This document shows, piece by piece, positions 1 to 7,874 of a stretch of DNA of 64,000 bases. The stretch covers positions 248,001 through 312,000 of the forward strand of contig OZ244066.1 in assembly GCA_965215545.1 (NCBI GenBank), written 5' to 3'. Within the stretch, counting starts at the first letter, position 1. The number at the start of each line of letters is the position of its first letter. The position numbers were made by a program, and so were the translations under genes. This DNA comes from MPNP01 sp965215545. GTDB lineage: Bacteria; Pseudomonadota; Alphaproteobacteria; Rhodobacterales; Rhodobacteraceae. Under the pieces are notes generated by a model. It did no database searches, was not told the origin of the DNA, and saw only the letters and a program-made list of their open reading frames with translations.

Positions 1-2
1 AA

Positions 3-3000
3 CTCTTTCACCGATGGGGTTCGGCCAAACTGTACCGTGCCTACTATCAAGACCACCAATCGTTCATCTCCCGCCCCGAAGAGGCTGCCGAACGGCTCAC
101 CCCGGACAGGAAACAGCATCTGCATGTCATCCATGCCGACCTTCGCCAGTTCTATGACCGTGTCCGTCCCGCGGCCTTGCACAGGGCCATCGAGAGCATC
201 CTTTGTGACGGGGACCCGGCGTTCGTTTCCTTGGCCAAATCGGTCCTGAATTGGGAATGGGACGAACAAGACAAGACCGATATCGAGATGTACATGCGGC
301 AGTCAGGCATCACGGAGTTCAGGCACATCGCCCTGCCACAAGGTCTTGTGGCGTCAGGATTCTTTGCCAATGTCATGCTCTTGGATCTCGACGATGCGCT
401 GTGTGAGGCACTTGATACTGAGATTGCTCCCGGATTGGAGTTGGTCGATGGCTGCCGGTACGTCGATGACTTCCGCATTCTGGTCGAGGCAGACCCAATG
501 CATGACATCCCGGATGATGAAATTCAGGACAAGGTCACGGGATGGCTTGGTGATCTGTTGCAAAAGACGGCTGACGGCCTTGAGTTGTCCGAAGACAAAA
601 CCCAGATTGCCTCACTGGGCGGAGGCGGGCGGCCGCTGGTCCTCCAAAGCGCCAAAATGAAACGCATCCAGCACGCGATCTCCGGCGGGTTCGATGCCCT
701 TGGTGGCAAGGATATCCTCGATTCAATCCAGGGCCTGATGCAATCCCAGGAGATGGCTGCCAACCCGGACGAGGAACGCTGGAAATTTTCGCCACTCCCG
801 GATGTGCGCGATGCGACTGCTGCCCGATTTGGCGCTGTTCGGTTTCGGACCACATTCCGATCCGTCCGACCGTTGCTTGGGGAACACTCGTCCAACGAGT
901 CTTCAACCGAGTCGTCAGCTACCGGGGATGCGGAGGCATGCAATCTCGACATCACACGACGGGACCTCGATCATGATGTCAAGGTCTTCGCATGGGGCCT
1001 CATTCGTCGCTGGATCGAGGATCCATCAAACGTCCGTCTTCTGCGCGTCGGACTCGACGTGTGGCCCGATGTAGACTTGTTGGAGGAAACCCTCACACTG
1101 CTTCGGCCGTACGCGGGCAAGGGCAGGAGAGGCCCCAAAAACCGAGTTGCCTGGTATTGCCTTGCCGAGATCTTTCGGGCGGGCGCCACGGAGACTGGGT
1201 TTGTCCAAGATGAGGAATCTCTCCCGTCAGGGATTGACCTTTCGGCCTATCGCCAGAGACTCCAGGAGGAGGCGGAGCACTTGGTGGCGTTGGATTCTCG
1301 CAGAATTCCCTGGTATCTGAAACAGCAGGCGTTGCTCTTTCTTGCCACCTGCGCCCCCACAGTAGAATCAATCTCCTGCATTAGACCGGGACCGGAAAAC
1401 CGGCACTACCACGAACTCATCCAGTTCTTGCGTGGCAAGAAAGTCTCCAAGGAGACCACGAGATTTGTCACGCTGGCCATTCTTGCCCGTCGCGCTTTCC
1501 TTGATGAGGATCAGGCCCGGACGCTGATACGCCCCAAAATCAGCACTGGGCAGGCGGCAGAACTGGCTCGACGGGACCCATCGTTTTTCCTTGAACTCGG
1601 GTGGAGAGGTGAGCGGGTTCCGCTGCGGATCCGTGAGGACCTGTACAGGATCCCCAAACCATCCAAAGATGGCCACCAATCCTTGGCCGCAATCGTTCTT
1701 GATGGAAAGTCTCTGGTCCTGCGGAATGAACTCTCCATACTGAGATTTGCCAAGAAATTTCTGGAGTGTTGGCAGGGGACCACACTCGAGGTGATCACGC
1801 CAAACCAGGTCATGCTGAAACTTGATGGCGGCAAGTCCGCAACGATCGAAAGCCTCGCCATCGAGCCGTCACGTACCGCTGCGTCTGGGCCCATGTACGA
1901 GGTGCCCCCATGGTGCCCGTCCGACCAGCGCTGGCGTCTCCAGCTGGGATTCCTGCTGCGGTTCATTCTTGCTCAGCATCCGGATTTTACAAGACCAGTG
2001 CGGCTGCCAAGTTGGAAGGAGAAACCCTCCATCTACCGCCAGCCGGAGAGTCATTGGTATCAGCGTCTTTATGGCTTTCACAACGGACAGTCCGCTTTTG
2101 GGGACGACTGGATGCCCATGACCGAATGGCTGGAAGGGCTGCTTCTGGCATTGTTGCGGTGGCCGGGGTGCTCCCGTTCACCCGAGTTTGACTGTGTCAA
2201 TGGGGGACTTGAACCGACGCAAAGGAGTCTTCAGGACAGAATTGAGTATTTGGAGGGTTTGTATGGCAAGGCAACGGAGACGCTGATCCTGCCGCTGTGC
2301 ATCAAACCACCCAAAACCGGTGAAGATGCAAACCAGACGTTGCGTGCCTGTGTGGTCCAGACAGCGATTCCAAAAGCAGAGGATTTCGAGGGAAGGTCCG
2401 TTGATTTGACACGGGACCTTCTGACCTCCCGCCGTGAGCATCGCAACCACCTGTCGGCAGCCCTGGCCGCCGCGAATCGCATGCTGACGCTCCGGAAAAC
2501 CCACACGGACATTGGGCATCTCGATTGGCTGATCCTTCCCGAACTCGCCGTCCACCCGAGCGATGTCCACACCCATCTGATCCCCTTTGCACGCCAGCAC
2601 AAGGCCATTGTGCTGACCGGATTGACCTATGAACACATCCCACCTGTGCAAGCACTGATCAACTCGGCTCTCTGGATCATTCCACAGTGGTCGAAAGCCA
2701 CCGGTTGGCAAACCCTGATCCGCCGCCAAGGGAAGCAACATCTTGCCCAACCGGAAAAGGCGATGCAGGTCCTCGCTTGTCTTTCTGGGTCTAATGCACC
2801 ACACATCACGGGATTTCGCCCATGCCAGTGGGTGGTCAACTATCCATGGTCCAGCAATCCTGATAACAAGCCGGTCCGGTTGACCGCGTCTGTCTGCTAT
2901 GATGCCACGGATCTGGGCCTTGCATCAGACCTCCGAGGGAAGTCCGATGTCTGGGCCATTCCTGCACTGAACAAGGATGTGAAGACATTCGACCAAATGG

Positions 3001-3275
3001 CCCTGGCCCTTCACTACCACATGTTTCAGATGATCATCGTTGCCAACAACGGCCAGTACGGCGGCAGCAATGCCTACTGGCCAAAGGATCTTGATTACAA
3101 GCGACAGATCTTCCACACGCATGGCCAGCCCCAGGTCTCGATATCGTTTCTTGAGATTGACGATATTGATGGGTTCCTGAACCGCCAAGATCCTGCGATT
3201 ACCAATGATGGGAATAGATCGGATGACAACATGAGCGGTGGCTGGAAATGTCCTCCGGCAGGTCTTGCGCAATGA
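3..3275 (+). CDS. Reverse transcriptase-nitrilase fusion (UG1 / DRT type 1 anti-phage protein), 5' truncated by window edge
   Basis: The frame is open from the first codon of the window (base 3) to the TGA at 3273-3275, so the true start lies upstream. The N-terminal part is a reverse transcriptase palm: motif A HADLRQFYDRV (132-164, catalytic Asp codon 138), motif B LPQGLVASG near 330-356, and motif C YVDD at 459-470. The C-terminal third is a nitrilase (C-N hydrolase) domain with a complete Glu-Lys-Cys triad: Glu in ILPEL (2541), Lys in RRQGKQHL (2733) and Cys in SVCYDATD (2895). RT followed by nitrilase in one chain is the architecture of UG1 reverse transcriptases, named DRT type 1, which protect against phages. 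A TTG at 177 is an internal codon inside the RT fold, not a start. The defence-island context supports the role. The nitrilase substrate is not known from sequence. Confidence 0.88.
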   Translation, partial: LFHRWGSAKLYRAYYQDHQSFISRPEEAAERLTPDRKQHLHVIHADLRQFYDRVRPAALHRAIESILCDGDPAFVSLAKSVLNWEWDEQDKTDIEMYMRQSGITEFRHIALPQGLVASGFFANVMLLDLDDALCEALDTEIAPGLELVDGCRYVDDFRILVEADPMHDIPDDEIQDKVTGWLGDLLQKTADGLELSEDKTQIASLGGGGRPLVLQSAKMKRIQHAISGGFDALGGKDILDSIQGLMQSQEMAANPDEERWKFSPLPDVRDATAARFGAVRFRTTFRSVRPLLGEHSSNESSTESSATGDAEACNLDITRRDLDHDVKVFAWGLIRRWIEDPSNVRLLRVGLDVWPDVDLLEETLTLLRPYAGKGRRGPKNRVAWYCLAEIFRAGATETGFVQDEESLPSGIDLSAYRQRLQEEAEHLVALDSRRIPWYLKQQALLFLATCAPTVESISCIRPGPENRHYHELIQFLRGKKVSKETTRFVTLAILARRAFLDEDQARTLIRPKISTGQAAELARRDPSFFLELGWRGERVPLRIREDLYRIPKPSKDGHQSLAAIVLDGKSLVLRNELSILRFAKKFLECWQGTTLEVITPNQVMLKLDGGKSATIESLAIEPSRTAASGPMYEVPPWCPSDQRWRLQLGFLLRFILAQHPDFTRPVRLPSWKEKPSIYRQPESHWYQRLYGFHNGQSAFGDDWMPMTEWLEGLLLALLRWPGCSRSPEFDCVNGGLEPTQRSLQDRIEYLEGLYGKATETLILPLCIKPPKTGEDANQTLRACVVQTAIPKAEDFEGRSVDLTRDLLTSRREHRNHLSAALAAANRMLTLRKTHTDIGHLDWLILPELAVHPSDVHTHLIPFARQHKAIVLTGLTYEHIPPVQALINSALWIIPQWSKATGWQTLIRRQGKQHLAQPEKAMQVLACLSGSNAPHITGFRPCQWVVNYPWSSNPDNKPVRLTASVCYDATDLGLASDLRGKSDVWAIPALNKDVKTFDQMALALHYHMFQMIIVANNGQYGGSNAYWPKDLDYKRQIFHTHGQPQVSISFLEIDDIDGFLNRQDPAITNDGNRSDDNMSGGWKCPPAGLAQ

Positions 3276-3414
3276 TCGGATTTCACCCATGAAGATCAAC
3301 ATCCAGATATGACAATACCCGCCAATTTGCCCTCTCTCAGAATGTCCAGACATTTTGGGAGGGGCGTTTCGGAGGCGTGCGACAGTCAACCCGGCCTCGG
3401 ATGGCAGGGCGCGA

Positions 3415-3638
3415 TCAGTTGCCGAGCAGGGTAACGAGATTGGCGATGGCGGCTGAATTGGACAGGATCGGGATGATGATAGCTGCAATGAAGAAGCCAA
3501 TCACCCACCTCTGGTTGTCTTGTCGCGTTGGGCCATGGTCTTGGCCAAGCGGGCGATGTCGGTGCGGTATTCAGCCTGCTTTGTCTCCAGGCGAGCGGTC
3601 CACTCTCTCAGATCACCGTCCGGGCTCTCGGTCGTCAT
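3415..3638 (-). pseudogene. Small one-helix membrane protein, split by a frameshift
   Basis: An ATG at 3638 opens a 45-codon frame (MTTESPDGDLREWTARLETK...) rich in charged residues. It stops at 3501. From about 3530 the -1 frame continues as RQDNQRWVIGFFIAAIIIP... and ends at a TGA at 3415-3417. That second half is a clear hydrophobic transmembrane segment. Joined, they would give a protein of about 73 residues with a soluble N-terminus and one C-terminal membrane helix. It is convergent with the reverse transcriptase gene and follows the NYN gene on the same strand. It could be a decayed gene, two overlapping small genes, a sequencing error or a programmed -1 shift. No function is assigned. 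Confidence 0.42.
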
Positions 3639-3654
3639 GGTTGGGCAGTCAGAA

Positions 3655-4284
3655 TCAAGGCTTGTTCTGCGGCTGCACTGTAGCCCGCCCCTTCAGGTCA
3701 AGATCTTCGGCGGGACGACCCATGGCCAGCGGGAATCCGGGTTTGGAGGGTTCGAGGAACGTAATGGCATCGTAGTGGTCGTCCAGGGAAACGAAGACCC
3801 CGTTGGCCTCGGCCCACTCACGCATTCGCCGTTTGCAGGCGTGTCGCCAGGACAGCACCTCGATGCCCCAGCCTCGCTCGTGCAGGAGCTCGAGGATCAT
3901 GTGGAACCCCCGCCCCTCACTGCAGCCCGCCCCATCGCCGGTCAGCAGAACCGCGATGCCGGGCGTTTCAATGTTCCGCAGGGCATTCTCCATCATGCGC
4001 TGCTGCAGCCAGCCGTCCGGGACCTCCTGTTCACCTCGGTCATACAGATGGACCTTCACGCCCAAATTCTCCATGCGGTTCCACAGGCTCCGCATTTCCG
4101 GAGGAACCAAGCCCGCCGCAAAGGCCTGTTTCAGGCTCCGGTCCGCATGCGCCAGCCGGAGCAGGTTGTCGAAGTGGATCCGCACCCGATAGCTCGCACC
4201 GGGCGTGCCGTTCCTCTCGTTCGCGAGCCGTTGCACCTCGTGGAAGATGTTCGAGTTGTCCCAATAGACGAAGACATCACCCAT
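3655..4284 (-). CDS. NYN (LabA/DUF88-like) PIN-fold ribonuclease domain protein
   Basis: A 209-residue protein with the hallmarks of the NYN domain, a PIN-like metal-dependent RNase fold. The first strand is VFVYWDNSNIF, with Asp9 and Asn12 as the usual metal and substrate residues. A second acidic position is Asp90 (EVPDGWL), and the central strand ends in LLTGDGAG (Asp117), followed by a late strand GWGIEVLSW. The start at 4284 is chosen because GGAGGA lies about eight bases upstream and the protein then begins directly with the first strand; the 27 extra codons further upstream look non-coding. It is predicted to be a cytoplasmic RNA-processing or RNA-degrading enzyme. Its place beside a DRT1 gene and a restriction system suggests a defence-island function, but that link is inference. 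Confidence 0.8.
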   Translation of the reverse strand: MGDVFVYWDNSNIFHEVQRLANERNGTPGASYRVRIHFDNLLRLAHADRSLKQAFAAGLVPPEMRSLWNRMENLGVKVHLYDRGEQEVPDGWLQQRMMENALRNIETPGIAVLLTGDGAGCSEGRGFHMILELLHERGWGIEVLSWRHACKRRMREWAEANGVFVSLDDHYDAITFLEPSKPGFPLAMGRPAEDLDLKGRATVQPQNKP

Positions 4285-4899
4285 CCTTGCTGTCCTCCAT
4301 GCTGTCCAATTGCCGACCCGACCTGTGGGGCCAAGCGATGTATAGAGACCCTGGCTGGTGGGCAAGGACGGGCGGCCACACAGATCCCTGACTCACCCGC
4401 CAGCCGGGACCATTGTCGACCCATTTCTGTCATTCCCAGAATGTCCATCAATCCCCATTCCGGACACTTCGGCATGGCCCAGACGATGACGGCACGCGGC
4501 GCGCCTGTGGCGGTGGTTGCCCGGCAGGGGTGCTGAACCAGTGAAAGCATGGTCCTGCACTGCACCCGCCATCAGGCCGCCGGGGAGGCTTTGCCGTATC
4601 TGTGAGATGCGGCTTGCATCGGCGCGGGTCAAACGGACGGACCTCTTGCTTGAATCGGCCCGCCCGCCTCTGGTAGGGGCGGCCCTGTCATTTTTTCTAC
4701 AAACTCGGCTCATGTGCCGGGTTGCTCACTGAATACGCCTGATCCGGTACGGGAGTCATGACCCAACGCCTCGGTCAATAGGTGAGATCTCTTCCTTTGT
4801 AGAAAAGATGACAACGGCCCGGCGACCCGCCGGCGCCGCGGTCTGGTCGAGGAGGATCCCCATGGTCACGCTTCGAGCAATGGTGGACGCGCACAGGCC
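4285..4899. other. Intergenic region, no gene seen
   Basis: This stretch separates the minus-strand NYN gene from the plus-strand restriction operon, so it must hold promoters for both directions. The short open frames on either strand have biased, arginine-rich composition typical of antisense reading of GC-rich DNA and no recognisable domain. No convincing promoter or terminator was identified. Confidence 0.5.
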
Positions 4900-7854
4900 A
4901 TGGCGTTGAACTCTTGCAACTGCCCACGGATCCTGAGCGCTGGACAAGCCCCAGCGGAAGAAGCGCCTCCGTTGACCCAACCGACGCCCCCTATCGATCC
5001 CACCCGCAATCCGATCATCAACACGCCGTACGATCCGCCGGCGTGGCACTGGAGTCTTGACCCCGAATTCCGGGCCTGCACACCGGCTCGTGTCGGACGC
5101 CGCCCCAGCGGTGCCTATCTTTCAGTACCCAAGCCGCGGTCGCCGCGCGTCCATGCTGGACCGAACGTGGTCAAATCCTGTCAGCAGATCGAACCCCACC
5201 GGCGGATCAATGCGATCCGCGCCGCTGTCCAGGATTGGCGGGCGGCCCGGTATCCGGGGATTTCCCCCGCCACCGCCGCCCTCATCGACCACTGGAACAA
5301 TCCCGATACGGAGGGTCTGCAGCCTTTCTTCTGCCAACGCGATGCGGTGGAAACAGCCATCTTCCTCTCCGAGGCCCCAGACGACCGGCGCCAACCCTTC
5401 GTCGAGAGTCTCGGTCAGATCAACGCACAGCACAATGACGGACTCCCCCGGATGGCACTGAAGCTCGCCACCGGTACAGGCAAGACGCTCGTGATGGCCA
5501 TGCTCATTCTGTGGCAGGCCAAGAGCGGATTGTGCCGGGACTTCGCCATCCTTGTCCCGAACCTGACCATTCGCGACCGTCTGCGTGAACTCCAGGCCGG
5601 CAGTCCTCTCTATGACTCTCTCCGGCCAAAGGGTGATCGGACGCGCTTTCGGGTGACCATCATCAATTTCCAGGCCTGGCAGTCCCGCACCGGTGTCGGA
5701 ATCGATGGCACGATGACGACAGCACAGATGCAGGCGGTCGGACTGGATGCCGTACGGTACACGCAGGCAACCCGGGAGAGTGAGGACGAGATGATCGATC
5801 GACTCCTTGCCACCCATCGCGGCCAGGACCGACTCTGTGTCCTGAATGACGAAGCACATCATTGCTACAATGGTGACCGGGCGGGCGGCAGCCAGATCAA
5901 AGGCGAGAGTGGCAAGGAAGAGACCCAGGCGATGGTGTGGTTCGGCGCTCTCCAGGCGCTGCACGCGCGGAATCGTCTGTCTCAGATCTTCGACCTCTCT
6001 GCGACACCGATGTGGCTGCGCCGTCCCACCATCGGGGAACCCTCCGTGCTCTTCCCATGGACAGTGAGTGACTATCCGCTGGTCGATGCTATCGAAGCCG
6101 GACTCGTGAAGATTCCCCGCGTGCCGATCCGCGATGAATCCGGCACCGACAGTCCGGCGTTTCGCAATCTGCATGCGGCGGTGAAGGACGCACTGGGTGA
6201 TGCCGACTTGCCTCCGAAGGCGCATCTCCTCCCAGCCCTCGTCCAGGACGCGCTGGACCGCATGGTCAGGGACTACGAGAACACCTGCACGGTGTACGAG
6301 GCGCGCAACATCCTGCCCATCCTGATCGTCGTTGCCGACACAATCAGGACTGCGGAACGGCTCTTTGCCGAACTCGGTGGCTGGCGGCACCAGGGCAGGT
6401 GGGTCAAGGGAAGATTCCCGATCCTGTCGAACATCACCGAAGCCGGATCCGTGAAACAGGTCCCACCGACGCTGCTCGTCCACTCCCGGATGGACGAAAG
6501 CACGCATGGAACGCTCGCAGGCACGGTCAAGAGTTCCGACAATGCGGCCGTCCATGTCCGGGACGAGACCCTCACCGCCCCCCAACGCATGAATATCATC
6601 CGGACGCTGTTCAACACTGCCGGGCAAACCGGGCAACCCGGTGCCCACCTCCGTTGCATCATTTCAGTTGGCATGCTGACGGAGGGATGGGACGCCAAGA
6701 CCGTAACCCATGTGATCGGTTACCGCAGTTTCGGCTCCGACCTTCTCTGCGAGCAGGTGGCTGGCCGGGCGCTGCGCCGAAGCGTACAACTGGAGCCGGG
6801 CGCGCCAGCAACGACCGAATACGCCAACATCATCGGGATCCCGTTCCACTACATGCAGGCCATCGAGGCGGGCGACCCGGGCGAGCAGAAAGAACGCTGG
6901 ACCGTCCACACAGTCCCGGGCCGCACTGATCGCCGCATTGTCCTGCCCTGCATCAAGGGCTGGCAGTGCCCGCGCCCGGGACGGATGGTACGGCTCAACA
7001 CGCCGCTCCGCCCTTGGTCCGCACCGGTCCCGACCGGCGGCGTGGGCCAAGTCAATCTCAGCGGTGGGGCGGGCACCGAACGCGCCCTTGACGACGATGT
7101 GCGTGAGCAAACTGCTCTCTGGCAATTGGCGGAACGGGTGCGACGCCGCTGCGAGTCCAATCCTGATGATGGGGAGACCCTGCCACGGGGCCGTATCGAG
7201 AGTTTCGCATCCGTGGTGCGGGCCACCGAGACCTACCTGCAACTCCGGGGGATCGCAGCACGTGATCTTCGGACGGATGCGGCTCTTCAGGCGACGGGTG
7301 CCGACATCGCCCACCATCTCCAGTGGGACGATACGGACAATCCCATCCATGCCCGCATGGATGATCCCGCCACCGTCAGCACCGCTGACCGGCATTTCGA
7401 GACCACACTGCGCCGCTTCCCGGCTGATCCCATGAGAATCCTTGAGCGTTCCGAGATGAACGCAGCCGCGTGCCACAGCGAGTTCGAGTGCCACGTTGCC
7501 GACCTGCTTGAGAAGGTAGCCGGTGTGGACGCCTGGACCCGGACCTTCCGCCTCGGTTGGAGCATTCCCTGGCACGATCCGGTCATGGCCCGTTGGCACG
7601 ACTATGAACCGGATTTCGTCGCCCGCGTGCCGCACGCCAATGGTGGCATGCCGGGTTACCTCATCATCGAAGTCAAGGGGGTCCGGGATCTCCATGCCGA
7701 CGAAAAGATGCGCGCGGCCCAAAGCTGGTGCGAACGTGTCACAAGCGGCGCGACCGGGCAGCCTTGGGGCCGTTGGGCCTATGTGATGATTGACGATTCT
7801 CGGGCCGCCGGCTCCACGCTTACCCACGCGGTGAACACATTGCGGGCGGGTTGA
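4900..7854 (+). CDS. DEAD/DEAH helicase-type restriction endonuclease with C-terminal PD-(D/E)xK nuclease
   Basis: A 984-residue superfamily 2 helicase joined to a nuclease, resembling type III Res subunits. Helicase motif I is ATGTGKT (residues 190-196), motif II is DEAH (317-320) and motif III is SATP (367-370). Motif VI lies in QVAGRALRR near residue 628. The C-terminus carries a PD-(D/E)xK signature: Pro904-Asp905 in YEPDFVAR, then Glu924-Val-Lys926 in IIEVKG. The enzyme is expected to translocate on and cut foreign DNA lacking the methylation made by the next gene. The stop overlaps the region just before the methyltransferase start (20 bp gap to its ATG), so the two are one operon. The order res-mod is the reverse of most classical type III loci. 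The exact start is uncertain because residues 1 to about 60 are proline-rich and unconserved-looking. Confidence 0.85.
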   Translation: MALNSCNCPRILSAGQAPAEEAPPLTQPTPPIDPTRNPIINTPYDPPAWHWSLDPEFRACTPARVGRRPSGAYLSVPKPRSPRVHAGPNVVKSCQQIEPHRRINAIRAAVQDWRAARYPGISPATAALIDHWNNPDTEGLQPFFCQRDAVETAIFLSEAPDDRRQPFVESLGQINAQHNDGLPRMALKLATGTGKTLVMAMLILWQAKSGLCRDFAILVPNLTIRDRLRELQAGSPLYDSLRPKGDRTRFRVTIINFQAWQSRTGVGIDGTMTTAQMQAVGLDAVRYTQATRESEDEMIDRLLATHRGQDRLCVLNDEAHHCYNGDRAGGSQIKGESGKEETQAMVWFGALQALHARNRLSQIFDLSATPMWLRRPTIGEPSVLFPWTVSDYPLVDAIEAGLVKIPRVPIRDESGTDSPAFRNLHAAVKDALGDADLPPKAHLLPALVQDALDRMVRDYENTCTVYEARNILPILIVVADTIRTAERLFAELGGWRHQGRWVKGRFPILSNITEAGSVKQVPPTLLVHSRMDESTHGTLAGTVKSSDNAAVHVRDETLTAPQRMNIIRTLFNTAGQTGQPGAHLRCIISVGMLTEGWDAKTVTHVIGYRSFGSDLLCEQVAGRALRRSVQLEPGAPATTEYANIIGIPFHYMQAIEAGDPGEQKERWTVHTVPGRTDRRIVLPCIKGWQCPRPGRMVRLNTPLRPWSAPVPTGGVGQVNLSGGAGTERALDDDVREQTALWQLAERVRRRCESNPDDGETLPRGRIESFASVVRATETYLQLRGIAARDLRTDAALQATGADIAHHLQWDDTDNPIHARMDDPATVSTADRHFETTLRRFPADPMRILERSEMNAAACHSEFECHVADLLEKVAGVDAWTRTFRLGWSIPWHDPVMARWHDYEPDFVARVPHANGGMPGYLIIEVKGVRDLHADEKMRAAQSWCERVTSGATGQPWGRWAYVMIDDSRAAGSTLTHAVNTLRAG

Positions 7855-7858
7855 GAGC

Positions 7859-7869
7859 AAGGAGAGGGG
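7859..7869 (+). promoter_or_regulatory. Ribosome binding site deciding the methyltransferase start
   Basis: AAGGAGAGGGG sits five bases before the ATG at 7875. It selects this ATG over the in-frame TTG at 7851, which overlaps the end of the upstream nuclease gene. Confidence 0.7.
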
Positions 7870-7874
7870 ATCAC

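Noticed and set aside
5122..6648. A 508-codon minus-strand frame opposite the helicase-nuclease
   Set aside because: The plus strand holds all helicase motifs; the opposite frame has no domain.
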